A DNA stretch of 64,000 nt, taken from Puccinia triticina (taxonomy: Eukaryota; Basidiomycota; Pucciniomycetes; Pucciniales; Pucciniaceae). Positions 22,801 through 34,077 of this stretch are shown here, piece by piece (within the stretch, counting starts at the first letter, position 1; every line of letters starts with the position of its first letter). The stretch lies in contig NC_070575.1 in the NCBI RefSeq assembly GCF_026914185.1, forward strand, positions 3,862,001 to 3,926,000. The letters are read 5' to 3'. The notes beneath the pieces were generated by a model. The model did not search any database, had not been told where the DNA came from, and saw only the letters and a list, made by a program, of their open reading frames with translations. Both the position numbers and the translations under genes were made by a program.

Positions 22801-22988
22801 AGGGTTGATCCGACCCTGGGGAAGACGTCGGGGTCGATCCGACCCTCAATGCTGACGTCAGGGTCAGGCTGACCTTTCCGTCACTTTTCCTCCCGACGTC
22901 AGATCGCCGCTTGATCCCCGGTAGGTCGGACATGTTTTATCCAACGTCAGATCCGACGTCGGATCGCCATCTGGGTGCACCCGTAGTG

Positions 22989-23454
22989 TACTCACCTGTC
23001 ACAGTTATTTATTACACATACATATCGCAGTTACTTGCAATTCACACTCATAGTTGGTTTCACAAACCTTTCACAAGCCTCTGAAGGTACTGAGTTCCAA
23101 TCCCGGTGGAAACATAGCTTTCAAACATTGAACTTCTTTTTCTCACCTTATATACCCTCTGCTCACAGACCTGGGTTCAAGCCCCGTCCAAGTCATCAGT
23201 CCTTTCTGCCCATTTCAGACATCTCATCTGTTTCTTAGACACTTAGAACTTTCCACCATACAATCCAACTATACTCTTCATCTCTGAACATGTCCTTATC
23301 ACTGAATGAAACTGCCAAGCTTAGCTTGGTGGTCTTGTTTTCTGATATCCAGAAAGGCAGAGTTTTGCACCTCATCCATACCTGTTGCCATTCAGCAAAA
23401 GGGTCTCACAACACCTTTTGAGTCTTACACCGTCCCGTAAGGGCCCTCCAAAGG
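22989..23454. other. Non-coding interval
   Basis: No gene seen. Two short tRNA T-arm-like strings (near 23090 and 23165) are noted under rejected items. Confidence 0.5.
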
Positions 23455-23930
23455 AGGGACTTATACACTAAGTGGACCCGGCGACCTGAGAGAATCAGGA
23501 ACTTAGCCTCTTTCAATCCTGTCTAGCTTCATCACATCACATTATGTGATTGAGTTGTAGGGGAACAAAAGATGCAGAACATCAAGGAGAATCTTTCCAC
23601 CTATTGTCCTATTTTTAGGGATATGTAATGACATTCACATTTCTTTTTTTGCAACTTGATCTAGTTGGCTTTATCCCGTATCACACATGTTGCACTGTAC
23701 AGAATCTGGAATCCATGATGTTACAACTCTGATTACAGCTCAACAATAGGTGTTGAGGATGGGAAAAAATAGTAGCAAGATAGGGACAGCTTGGGCCATC
23801 CCAGAGATGTAAACAATTTCAAAAATGGTGCAGAGGCTCATGAGGGAGAGTGATTCTAAAAAAGTCCCCACCAAAAGTCATAATTCTCTCAGGCCGCGGG
23901 GTCCACATAGCGCGTAAGTCCCTCCTTTGG
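23455..23930. repeat. Short TIR element of the GGAGGGACTTA family
   Basis: The left arm GGAGGGACTTA...GTGGACCCGGCGACCTGAGAG is inverted at 23895-23930 (CTCTCAGGCCGCGGGGTCCA...TAAGTCCCTCC). The interior is non-coding. The outer motif recurs at 33114-33762, 42557-42577, 46813-46889 and 63877. Confidence 0.5.
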
Positions 23931-23975
23931 AGGTTGCTTTGCTCCCCCAAGGAGGGAATTAGATTGTTGTCCAAC

Positions 23976-24092
23976 TCAATCACTAGAGGTGATGTTTTCT
24001 GGTTGGGCCGGAGTGTCATCTTTGTCCGTCTTATCTTGGGATGGAGACGTGCCGGATAATTGCAGTTTTTGCCTTTTGCGGTTGGGAGCCAT
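23976..24092 (-). pseudogene. Possible hAT N-terminal exon relic
   Basis: A short frame opening MAPNRKRQKLQLSG resembles the opening MASNRKRNKRPC of the hAT-derived ORF at 53883. Both are followed by Asp/Gln/Pro-rich sequence. Only about 38 codons remain, so identity rests on this similarity alone. Confidence 0.5.
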
Positions 24093-24241
24093 CATTATTG
24101 CTGGTGGGTTGAAGGGTGATCCCCGCTGGGTTGAGGAGCAAGAGGCAAAAACTGTGGAACTCCCAATGGGGTGAATTACGATTGGGTCCCGTGACTCAAT
24201 GAGAGTTATGGCGCCCATGCGCAGTTGTGACGTGGCAGCGC

Positions 24242-24373
24242 TGTTGTAACCTGACATGTCAGGTTACAGTCTGTGACACTCGCCAGCCCTCGAGACCATA
24301 TTTGAGTCGGGAACAAGCTGTAGAGCTTGTTCCTCATCTAATATATCTGTTTTATCCGGGTTCATCCACATCA
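24242..24373 (+). repeat. 5' LTR of copia element 2
   Basis: 132 bp, TG...CA ends. It contains the palindrome CCTGACATGTCAGG and an inverted pair AACAAGCT/AGCTTGTT. Followed without gap by the primer-binding site. Confidence 0.5.
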
Positions 24374-24904
24374 GGTTATGAGCCTGTAAATCTTGCCCTA
24401 CCTTTTTTTTTTTCTCTTCTTCATCAAAAGGTAGTTTTTGACTAAAACGTAATCGACCTGAATCATATCTCTTCATCATCCTTCATCACTATCGGTATCC
24501 CAGCGAAGGGTATAATTGTCCGACACATATATATATATTTTTTTTCTCTTCATCCGTCCTGCTCTGCCGTTTTTGGGTTCCTTGACCTTGTTTGTCTGTT
24601 AGTCTGAGTTCATCCATCCGATCCCCATACTTCATCTGATTAGGCTATACAAGCACATAACGATAAAGCTAGCAGCACGCCAAAACTGTGATAGGCTGCC
24701 CCCTGGCACGGAGCAGCGGCTTAGACGTTATCTTGTTGATCCGACATCTTCTCATCTTCAAACTTTCCGGAGAACTCAGGCAATCAGATAAGCAATCTCA
24801 GGTTACTTGTCTATTTCAGTTCTAGGCTCCGGTTTTTTTTTTTTTTTCCTTTTATAACTTTGCCGTTTTTTTTTTTTTTTCTCTTTTCTCTTCTTTACTT
24901 GTTT

Positions 24905-27900
24905 ATGTCCGACCCCCAACCTCCGCCTCAACCTTCAGCATCTCAACAACAAACATCTTCTTCACCTGCGTGGTCCGGAAGATCGATCACCGAACTCGAG
25001 GGACAAGACCTCATCGACGCGGTCACAGCATCTATTGAGAACACTCCCAACCGACTAGCTCAAATTTTTGGGGCACACGACGACATCCCTGAATCTGTTG
25101 CCCAGCAAAACCCCCTCGCTACATCGTCTCTTCACCCATCCTCTCCTGGTGACGTTACTGTCATCAACCAACGCATCCCAGGCGCCTGGCAACAAGCGCG
25201 ACCGGCAACACCTGGATATCGTTACTACCCAGCACTTCCTAATCTCCCAATCACCAACAACGATCCGGAGAATATTCCCCTCAGCGATCAACACTACGCT
25301 CCTCTCCCCAGATCCACTTTTCGGAATCCGCTTTTTCCTCCTCCGGCTCCCCCCCCTCCTCCCCCTCCCCCTTCTTTTGCTTCACCTATCAAATCCTCCG
25401 ACTCCGATCTCTCCTCTTGCAACATTACTGTTCCTCCTTCACCACCCTCCCCCCATCATCCGCCTCCTACTTTGTTCGTCATGGATCAACCACCACACCT
25501 CTCCGCGGCCCACAGAGCAGCTGATCTTGCAGAAGCAAAAGCGCAACTCAAAGAATCAAAAATTGTTGGGCAGGCTATCCAGGCGGCGACCAGCAAGATA
25601 CCCGATGAAGTCGTTCTGGCTGCAGACGGTGCCAATTTCGAAGCTTGGAGCCGCGAACTTGGCGAAAAAGGAGGCATTCATCTGAACGACAAAGAGTTTT
25701 TTGTCAAAGCTAACGCGAACTCTGTTCTCAAGAAGATCGGTCGAGCAATCTTTTTGGCCATGATCCACAATTCTCTTCAGTCCGATGTACATGACTCTCC
25801 CACCTGTCATGGCATGTACGAAATGGTTTTCAAGAAGTTCAAGTCTGTCAGTCGAGCGGCACAACTGGACGTTTTCTATTGATTCATTGAATTCAAGAGC
25901 TCTACAAATCCGACTTCCGCCGGGATCGCCTCAAAACTTAAAGATCTAGCAAAGGAATGGAAGAATCTCAAAATAGAATTGACGACCGACGTCTTCATGG
26001 GCTTTATTCTACAAAGCAGCATTGGGCGGGACTCGGCTCTTGGACAAGATTTCAACAGACATGTGGAGCTTGAACTCCAATCCACGGCCGACAATGCAAC
26101 ACTGACGTTTGATAAACTGGTTCAACTGCTGGCGGCCTGCAAGCTCCAGGACGATCACACGAGACCATCATCAAAGCTGGTTCCGTCCGACAGGCACTTC
26201 TGCAGGCATCTTCTGACTTGCCTCCTTTTGATCAAGCGGCTTTCTTGGCGGATATTCCGGAGGCTGAATGGACGGAAGCACTCGAGTTCTACCACGTGAC
26301 AGCAAACCGCTGCTGGAGCTGTGGGGACAGTTCGCACTACTTAAGAGACTGTCCGACCAGAGCAAGGTCTACACCGGTTTTTCGACGTCAAAGAGGACCC
26401 GGTGCTTTGTCATATCGCCCTGTGGTTGCGCCTCAACAGCAATTCCAGCAGGCGCCGTTCTTGCCGATGATCGGCGCAGTGTACCCACCACCGGGGATTC
26501 CCTTTGGCCAGCAATTTTTTCCCGCAGCTCCCCAGCAATTCCAGTCTTGTCCTGTCTTCAACCCAAATCAGTACTTCCATCAAGGTCAACAATCCTACCC
26601 CCCCGTTCCCCCACAGTACCAACCGCTGGCTCAACTGCAACCTCAAAGACAGACCTATCAACCAGCTGACAGCTATCGACCCCAACCACAACAAACTAAC
26701 CGTCAATCCCAGTTCCAACCGAGATCAAGATCGGAACAACAACGGGGGGGTGGGGCTTTGGCGAAGGAGGCGGAAGTGGCAGGTTTTCCTGATGGCCTCG
26801 CTGAGGGAGACTTTGCGGCATTGACCGCGGAGATTGACGTAAGTACTCCTGCCATTCTTGACTCTGGGGCGACCCACAATCTCACAGGAGATTTAAGCCT
26901 CCTGCACAACTTTCGCAAACTCAAAGTTCCAATTGCGCTGAATGTAGCAACTGCAGGAGCTGGAGCCACTATATCAGGCGCAGGAGACCTCTTTTTCAGA
27001 GGACCCGGTGACGCGACAATAGTCGTGAAAAGGGTGTTGTATTGTGAGCGAGCGTCGTCCACTCTCATATCACTGGCTGCACTCAGAAAGGCTGACTGGT
27101 CTTTCGCGTATGACCGGGCGACGGACTGTTTCAATATATTTGATGTTACAGATCAACACGTCTTCTGCTGCACGTTCGATCGTGAACGAAACCGGTGGCG
27201 TATCCCGTTTCCCATGGTTTGGTTGACTCCCTCGACCAAATCGGACTTCATTGTTTCGGCGGCTGTTCCAATTCCACCTTCTTCTGTCCAAATGTTTTCT
27301 TCTTCTTCTATGAATCATGTCCCCAATTCTTTTCCTCAATTGCTGTCCTCAGTTTCTCATCTTCCTGATGCGAGTGGCAATAAATCTCAGTTATGCTTGA
27401 ACTCAACTGCCGATATCACTTCCCTAGTGACTGCTCCTAACAATCCGTTCATCACTCCTTTTGAGAGGATCTATCCCTCGTCATGGAGACCAGAATCTCT
27501 TACGGAGTCTGAGAAGGTGTTATTATTCTGGCACCGCATATTTGGGCACGTGAGCCTCAGGAAAATACGCTCTCTAATAAAACAACGTTTAGGTTTTGGC
27601 CTTCCTTCCAACCTGCCGCCTGGCAAGATTCATTGTCCTATCTGCGCGATCACAAAGAGCACCAGCCTGAATCCGCTGACAAGCACAATGCGCAGTCCAG
27701 CTCGACTGGAGATACTCGGCACTGACTTAATGGGCCCATTTCCCGAGGAAGCTATTGATGGGTCAAAATATCTGCTCACTTTGAGGGATGTTGCATCGGG
27801 CTACTCGTATGTAAAGGGCCTAAAGGCCAAATCAGATGCCAATGGGGTCCTCATGGAGATTATCAGGAAACTCAAAAAGCAAACCGGCGACGTTGTTAAG

Positions 27901-30096
27901 ATACTTCGTAGTGACAATGGTGGTGAATTCGCGAACAAAGCATTCAACACTTTTTTGAAAGAAAAAGGCATCATTGCTGAGCAATCCCTACCCTACCATC
28001 ACTATCAGAACGGGGTAGTGGAAAGATTTAACCGGACCGTTGCGGATATGGGGCGCACTGTCCTCAGTGATAGCCAATTGCCACGCAATTTCTGGGTATA
28101 CGCCTTTTTGTGGGCAAACCACGTATTGAATCGTATACCAAACAAGTCTAGCAAAGGAAAGACGCCGTACGAGGCGCTGTTTAATCGACCACCGAGCTTT
28201 GACACCTTCAGGATTTTCGGTTCAAAAGCTTTTGTCCATATACCTGTCGAGAAGCGCAACAAGCTTGATGATCGGGCGGTGGAAGCCTACGTTGTTGCGC
28301 ATTTGGAAGCCAGTAAAGGATGGCTGTTCTATCTACCGTCGACAAACACATTTGTCTCTTCGGCAATGGTGCGGTTCGTAGGCAGCATTCCACGCGTCAC
28401 AATTCAGAAGAAGACAGTTCCAGCTCCGACTAATCCGGACACTTCGGCTAGCTCGATAGCTAAAGAGTTTATTGCGCGCCAAATTAGTCTTGGAAACTTT
28501 GTCAATGAGATTGAATTTGACAACCAGGAGTTTTTGGTCAACGCTGTCCTTCATACATGCTCCTTTTATGGTGTAGATATTCCAAAGACCTTCAAACAGG
28601 CGATGAAGTCGTCAGAGAAAGCAGATTGGTCTAACGCTATCTCGGAGGAACTATCCAATCTGTTGCAGATGGATGTCTGGGTGTCGCAACTCATGCCGGA
28701 AGGGAAGAAGGCACTAGATGGGAGATGGGTATTTGCAAAAAAGTCTGGGGCAGATGGAGGTACAACGCGATATAAAGCAAGATATGTTGCGAAAGGTTTC
28801 CGCCAGGTTGCTGGGCGGGACTTCAATGAAACCTTTGCTCCGACAGCTACTTTTGTGGCGCTACGGCTCCTCCTGACCATTGCGGCGCGTTTCAATTGGC
28901 GTGTGCACAGTTTCGACTTTGTTGCGGCCTATTTGAACTCCCCTATAGATGAAGAGGTCTGGGTCAAGCCTCCAGAGGGAGTTGATCTACCAGCAGGGCA
29001 TGCTTTTAAACTTAAGAAAGCATTGTATGGGACGCGACAGGCAGCCCGGTGCTGGTGGCTTCACTTACGCGGTATTCTGGACAAACTAGGGTACTCTCCG
29101 TCTCAGTATGATAACAGCCTCTATATCTTGCGTCATAAAACAGAGACTGGAGTAATATGGGTGCATGTAGATGATGGGGTCGTGACGGCTTCCAATGAGG
29201 ACCTCCTGCGAAAATTGGAATTAGATCTTAAGGACGTCCTGAAGATTAAATGGTCCAATCAACTGGACTCAATTATAGGTGTCAATATTCAGCGTACGCC
29301 GGAAGGTTTTGTCCTCTCACAGCCGAAGCTTATCAATGCCTTGTTAGAAGAGGAATGGGATGGTGTTCAAACAGCGAAAACACCTCTGCCTCCGAATTTC
29401 AACGCAGTAACAGAGGATGGTGATGCCTCTGGTTCGTCGAAATACCTACACATCCTTGGGATGATGAGCTACCTAGCTGTAGGGACTAGACCAGACATTG
29501 CTTTTTCAGTCAATTACCTGGCGCGTTTTTCGGCTAAGCCGGGTGTACAACACTGGAAAGGTGTTCGACATCTGGTCAATTATATAGCGGGTAGTACTGA
29601 ACAACGTTTATGCCTTTTTCCAGACAGAGACCCGAAGGCGCTGAAAACTTACTGCGACGCGTCTTGGGGCGGAGAGTTCTCGCGATCATCCTACGGCGTC
29701 TTGATTCTGTTTCTAGGTTGTCCGGTCTTATGGGTAGCATGTTGACAAACTTCTGTCGCAGCTTCTACGTGCCATGCAGAATACATGGCACTTGGAGCTG
29801 CAACACGACACATGCTTTGGATCTGACACCTACTTCGAGATGTCCTGAAAACTGATTTTGTAGGGCATCTTTACTGCGACAACCAGTCGGCGGTGCGGGT
29901 AGGTACAGATGATTCATCGAACAAGAGAACACGACACACAGACAGGGATTTCTATATTACTAATGAGGCGCTTTACAAGAAACTGACGACTTTGACTTGG
30001 GTCCCCACCGAGGATCAGAAAGCAGATGTGTTCACTAAAAGTCTGCCGCCTGAATTGTTTCAAAAAATGAGAGGACATCTTTTGCGGCCTGGTTAA
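24905..30096 (+). pseudogene. Copia Gag-Pol with stops and a frameshift
   Basis: Gag starts at ATG 24905 (MSDPQPPPQPSASQQ), with a poly-Pro run. TGA at 25880-25882 interrupts it, and a frameshift near 26155 separates it from the frame of 26218-29745. That frame has a zinc knuckle CWSCGDSSHYLRDC, protease DSGATHN, pre-integrase HRIFGH...CPIC, integrase GTDLMG and RSDNGGEF, reverse transcriptase with FDFVAAYLNS and VHVDDGV, and RNase H YCDASWG. Two more in-frame TGA codons (29743-29745, 29824-29826) interrupt RNase H before the true end at 30096 (KSLPPEL...LRPG). A complete but inactivated copy; a different lineage from element 1, with which it shares only domain motifs. Confidence 0.5.
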
Positions 30097-30269
30097 TTTT
30101 TTTTTCTTCTTCTCTTACTTCTCTTCCTTTTTTATTTCTTATTTTTTCTTTTTCTTTCTCTCTCCTTGTCTCTTAATTTTTTTTCTTTTCTTTCCTCCTT
30201 TTTTTCTTTCTCGCCCATATGAGTAGACCAGTTTGTATGTAGGGTCTCGAGTCTGGGCGAGGGGGTGGG

Positions 30270-31088
30270 TGTTGTAACCTGACATGTCAGGTTACAGTCT
30301 GTGACACTCGCCAGCCCTCGAGACCATATTTGAGTCGGGAACAAGCTGTAGAGCTTGTTCCTCATCTAATATGGTGTTGCAAGTGCGTCTGGGCACTCAC
30401 CAAAGTTTGGCCGAAAAAAGGCCAAGCGCGCGTGGCCGACCCTAAAGCCAGCTTGGCCGATCCCAAAGCGTGGGTGGCACACGTCCAACCCCCGCTTGGC
30501 ACAGTCCAAAGCTGGGGTGGTTTGGGACAAAGCCCCGCTGGGCCGAGTTCAAGCGAGGGTGCCACGCACGCCAAACGCTGTGCCGGCCATCAAGGAGAGA
30601 AGTTTCCCTCCTCGATGGTCGGTCTACAAACTGGTCATCGAGAAGGGAAGACTCCCTTCTTGATGATCAATACAAGACTTAGTATCGCCCACCGCAAAGG
30701 GAGTCTTTCCTCCCCAATGACCAGCCTACAGACCGGCCATCAAGAAGGAAAAGCTCCCTTGTCGATGTCCGATGTGCGATGTCAAGAAGGGAGAACGTTT
30801 CCCCTCCTCGAGGGCACATCGTTCTTGCCTTTCGAGGCAGAGACAAGGGCCGGCGTCTGATGACCGGCGTGTTGCATGCCAAGTCACAGATCCCATCGGC
30901 CCAGAGCTTGATCTTGGCCAAGCGGGACTTGGCTGTGTGCCAAGCTCTGCCCCCCGCGCAACCTGCCCGATCAAGCCCGCTGGGCACATACCCAACCCCC
31001 GGAGGCACTCGGCCAAGCGGGAGTTGGGTAAGTGCCCAGACGCGCTTGCAACACCATATATCTGTTTTATCCGGGTTCATCCACATCA
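30270..31088 (+). repeat. 3' LTR of copia element 2, interrupted
   Basis: LTR sequence lies at 30270-30372 and 31056-31088. Between them is a TIR element flanked by an ATAT duplication. The intact 5' LTR shows the uninterrupted sequence CTAATATATCTG. Confidence 0.5.
30373..31055. mobile_element. 683-bp non-autonomous TIR element with hairpin array
   Basis: Inverted ends GGTGTTGCAAGTGCGTCTGG, 4-bp ATAT target duplication, no transposase. The middle (30580-30850) is a series of inverted units such as CTCCTCGATGGTCGG and GGTCATCGAGAAGGGA. Superfamily not assigned. Confidence 0.5.
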
Positions 31089-31162
31089 AGCGCTACCAGG
31101 TGCACCAACCACATGTACAGCGCCATAACTCTCATTGAGCCGCGGGACCCAACCGTAATTCA

Positions 31163-31763
31163 TTGAGTTGCAGGACCCACTAGTTTACACACTTGGCAGA
31201 TTAAACCTAATTCATTGAGTCGCGGGCCGGAAACGGGTGAACACTCCGCATCCTCGCCGGCCGGCCCAGGGACTCACCGCCGCAGGGCAACAGAGCCCTT
31301 TGGGTCCGGTCTGCGTAAGAGGCGGCGATGAACGGCCCCAGAGACTGTGCACGTGTGAGAGCCCGCGCGCCGAGAGCCCCCGGTAGGCTCTCCGCAGCCA
31401 AGGCCCCAGCCGCCATCCCGCGGTGTCGAGCAGCAGGGTGCACTCGTTCCCCCATGTGGGACGAGCCGGGGGCAGGAGAGGCGGCCAGACAGGGGCGATC
31501 GTGGGGACGGGCAAGGCCGCTCTGGTCCCCCCGCCTGCCCAGCCGGATCTAGGGGATTGTTTGTGGACAGACGAGGGGCGTTGGATGGGTCCCTTGACAC
31601 ACATGTCCGGTGGCCTCTGTGCCAGCAGCGCCGGGAACGAGCCGCCAGCGCGGGCCGCGTCCGGCTGCGGGCTCTCGGGGGGGCGCAGAGTTCGGAGATG
31701 CTTACGTGGGCCCCAGGGGCATCGAACAAGGGATGACAAGGGGGGGGGGGGGGGGGGGGCGGA
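31163..31763. other. GC-rich stretch, gene not resolved
   Basis: Frames are open on both strands but no domain is recognised. On the minus strand a possible exon ends in a GTGAGTCCC donor at 31277, and the sequence then runs into MITE-like DNA at about 31225. This may be the remains of a neighbouring GC-rich gene. A G19 run lies at 31741-31759. Confidence 0.5.
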
Positions 31764-32900
31764 TCAGGGGAGGGGGGAGGGGGGGTTCTTGTGGATGATG
31801 GCGAGACAGGCGTCGAGGATGGCGGGCAGCTGGGCGTCGGGCTGGGGCGGGGCGACGAAGCTGAGGGCGTGGATGTTGCGGGCGGGGTCGAGGACGAGGG
31901 AGAGGGAGCCGTGGGCGAGGTCTTCCTCGGCCAGGGAGGGATCGGGCAGGATCGTTGTCCCGCTGTGCACGCGCACTGTCAGTGGCTGGACACACACAGA
32001 GAGAGAGAGGGAGCACGGGCACCTGTCGAAGAGCGCAAAGGTGTGCGCCGTCAGTGGGGGCCCGGTCGGCAGGGGCACGGTCTGGGGCGCGGTGGGGTGG
32101 GCAAGCACGACTTTCTGGCGGTCGGGGTCGAAGGCGACGACGGGGATCCGGGCTGTGCACACACGCACAGAGAGAGAGAGGGTCAGAGAAGCGGCGATGT
32201 GTGTGGGGGGGGAGGAGAACACGGACCGGAGCGGAGGGTGGCGACGGCGGCGGCGACGACGGCGTCGAAGAGGTTGCCGTCGTTGGCCAGACAGACGATG
32301 TCGAGGTAGAGGACCCAGACGGCCTTTCTGGGCTCGATGGCGAGGGCGTCGAGGGGCACGAAGCGGGAGCTGGAGGGAGAGCGAGTGAGCGGGGGGATGG
32401 CAGGGGCAGCGTGGGGGCGGGCGTACCCGAGGAGGAGGTCGTTGAGGCGTGCGGCGAGGATCTGGGCCTGGTCGTTGGGCGGGCCGGCGCGGAACCTAGG
32501 ACAGCACATCGGGCCGAGGTCGATGTTGGGCACTGCGGGGGGGGGGGGGGTCAGCTGGTGGGTGGTGCTGGTGGGGGGGGAGGGACGGACCGAGGAAGCC
32601 GGCGGTGGGGGCGGCCGGGTCGGGGACGGCGGTCTCGAGGGTGAGGGCGCATAGGACGGCGGTGTCTCCGCGGGAGACGAGGGCGGAGGCGTGGGCGGCG
32701 GCGATGGGCTCTGGAGATGGGACTGTGAGTGTGTGTTTCTGTTTCTGTGGGGGTGGGGTGGACTGACCAGGGAGGGTGTGGATGGGGCGGGTGTGGTGGA
32801 GGGCGGGGCGGCCTGGACGGGTGGCGGCGGCTCGGCAGGCGGCAAGCAGTGCGGCTGGCTGGAGGCGGGCCAGCTGGGCAGGGGCGAGGGGCTGGGCCAT
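31764..32900 (-). CDS. RRP43: Exosome core subunit Rrp43/EXOSC8 (RNase PH fold), 276 aa
   Basis: A ring subunit of the RNA exosome, which degrades and processes RNA from the 3' end in nucleus and cytoplasm. The ring subunits act structurally. Exons: 32768-32900, 32591-32710, 32427-32532, 32227-32369, 32023-32152, 31764-31962, total 831 nt in one frame. Matching motifs: SALVSRGDTAVLC, VPNIDLGPMCCPRFRAGPPND, KAVWVLYLDIVCLANDGNL, LTAHTFALFD and LPDPSLAEEDLAHGSL. The length equals human EXOSC8. ATG 32900 was chosen because the upstream in-frame candidate is only a TTG. Third codon positions are almost all G or C. The C-terminus (HKNPPSPLP) ends beside a C/G homopolymer and could be slightly off. 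Confidence 0.5.
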
Positions 32901-32972
32901 CGTGGTGGGCAGCGAGCTCAACTCCGAGGAGGCGCGAAGGAGATCCCCCGAGGAGGGTAGCTTGTGGTGAAG

Positions 32973-32993
32973 CTAACTTATCAAAGTCCCTCC
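32973..32993 (-). promoter_or_regulatory. GGAGGGACTT TIR-like motif upstream of RRP43
   Basis: On the gene strand GGAGGGACTTTGATAAGTTAG, 73-93 nt before the ATG. The same motif in the same orientation precedes the ABC1 kinase gene. Confidence 0.5.
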
Positions 32994-33113
32994 CCATGCG
33001 GGAGGTCGGAGTTCGGAGTTCGGGTGGTGGTCCGGGGGGTGACTCATTTGGGTGGAGCTTAAGTTTGGCGGACTTGGAGCATCCACCACTGTCGAGGTAA
33101 ATCTTTAGGTACA

Positions 33114-33162
33114 CCCGGGGACGAACTTAGCTAAGTCCCTCGATCGGAGGCGCGCGAGCGTT

Positions 33163-33195
<33 letters not shown>

Positions 33196-33762
33196 GCCCT
33201 ACCTCGCAAAAGAGTAGGCAGCAGATGTCTGTTTTCAGCTTTTTTTGCTTGTCCCTCCGTTGAGGCTACGCAAGGACAGCTGGGGCCAAGTCAGCTGCTT
33301 CAAGAGATAGCCAAGAAGCATGGCTCTCTGCTGGTATCTTTCTTTTATCTGTAACACATGAGCTTGATTTTTTTAAAAAAAAAAATAAGAGCTGCTAGGT
33401 TTTGACAGGTGTCAAAAGTATGGCTTTGACCCAGGCCTGTTTGAACAATGCCCTCCCAAAACCCATGAACTCCTTTTTGTTTCATTTGGGATTCAAGAGT
33501 GTTTTTGGAGGGATCCGACCTCAGGAAGGTGGAAAGTGAAAGGGCAGATGTAGGCGGACAAATCTGTCTGCTCAGATTCTCGATGGCTTTTACTTGAGTC
33601 GAGATATCAAGAGTTGAAGATTCTGAAAATTTTCCCCAGCCAAATGGGATTTCTGCTGCCTACTGTTTTGCGAGGTAGGGCGTAAGTCCCTCCTTTGGAG
33701 GGTCGCTTCGCAACAGCGCTCGCGCGCCTCCGATTGAGGGACTTAGCTAAGTTCGACCCGGG
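33114..33762. mobile_element. ~650-bp TIR element, GAGGGACTTAGCTAAGTTC ends
   Basis: About 110-bp inverted arms: left 33114-33228 (GAACTTAGCTAAGTCCCTC...CTACCTCGCAAAA), right 33645-33762. No transposase inside; 33230-33640 holds nothing recognisable. Lies 214 nt upstream of the RRP43 start. Confidence 0.5.
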
Positions 33763-34077
33763 GAGTCCATCCACGGGGAAATCACGCGGAATCCACGAGG
33801 ACTCCACGTGGTAGCCGCGCGCAAGGTCGGACCAGCGGCTGCTGGTCCACACGTTCACGTGACCTCCACCAAGTGGATCACGGGGGCACCTCGTGATGGC
33901 CCCAAGGATTCCACGGATACTTACAGATGTGTACCTGTGGAATCCACGTGGCCACGTAGGCGTGGCTGAAAAATTTAGCGGGAGGAGCCTGACAAAAATT
34001 GTCATCATTGGGACTCAAACCCACACCAAACACAGGGAGCCTGGGTGAGAGGGAGTGCTACACTGCAACGCAGCCAT
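33763..34077. other. Non-coding, inverted CCACGTGG-rich segment
   Basis: Repeated TCCACGTGG/CCACGAGG motifs. A possible tRNA-derived fragment at 34010-34065 (minus) is discussed in the findings. Confidence 0.5.

Larger units (their letters stand above)
9454..22988. mobile_element. Candidate CACTA-superfamily transposon with nested copia
   Basis: The left end reads CACCACGGCTCCAC and the right end, inverted, CACTACGGGTGCAC (11 of 14 identical, so the element closes on TAGTG). TA flanks both ends. Inside each end lie arrays rich in TGACGTC and GGTCGGCCCGACC-type palindromes (9478-9912; 22125-22960), like subterminal transposase-binding repeats of CACTA elements. Cargo in order: a repeat-protein gene (10099-10673), a Tnp2-like transposase gene (minus, native end 10674, start 20122) and a divergent accessory gene (20378-21858). 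Without the copia insertion it would be about 8.3 kb. The genes are clear; the exact ends are inferred from imperfect termini. Confidence 0.5.
24242..31088 (+). mobile_element. Decayed Ty1/copia retrotransposon 2
   Basis: The 5' LTR (24242-24373, TGTTG...ACATCA) and 3' LTR (30270-31088, split by a 683-bp insertion) share near-identical sequence. Target duplication AGCGC lies at 24237-24241 and 31089-31093. The primer-binding site GGTTATGAGCC (24374-24384) touches the 5' LTR, and the purine tract GGGCGAGGGGGTGGG (30255-30269) touches the 3' LTR. The coding region is broken. Confidence 0.5.
24172..31162. repeat. Palindromic MITE, split by copia element 2
   Basis: The left arm (24172-24214) TGAATTACGATTGGGTCCC...GTTATGGCGC is inverted at 31120-31162. 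Removing the copia element and one AGCGC copy restores a ~140-bp palindrome whose core matches 5030-5085. Confidence 0.5.

Noticed and set aside
23085..23195. GAGTTCCAATCCC and GGGTTCAAGCCCC as tRNA genes
   Set aside because: Only T-arm-like strings; no acceptor, D or anticodon stems could be paired around them.
31212..31739. 175-aa minus ORF as an extension of Rrp43
   Set aside because: Rrp43 already ends at its normal length; this ORF has no matching motif and changes frame style.
31423..32388. Long plus-strand ORF of 321 codons
   Set aside because: Antisense to the RRP43 exons; open only because of GC-rich third positions.
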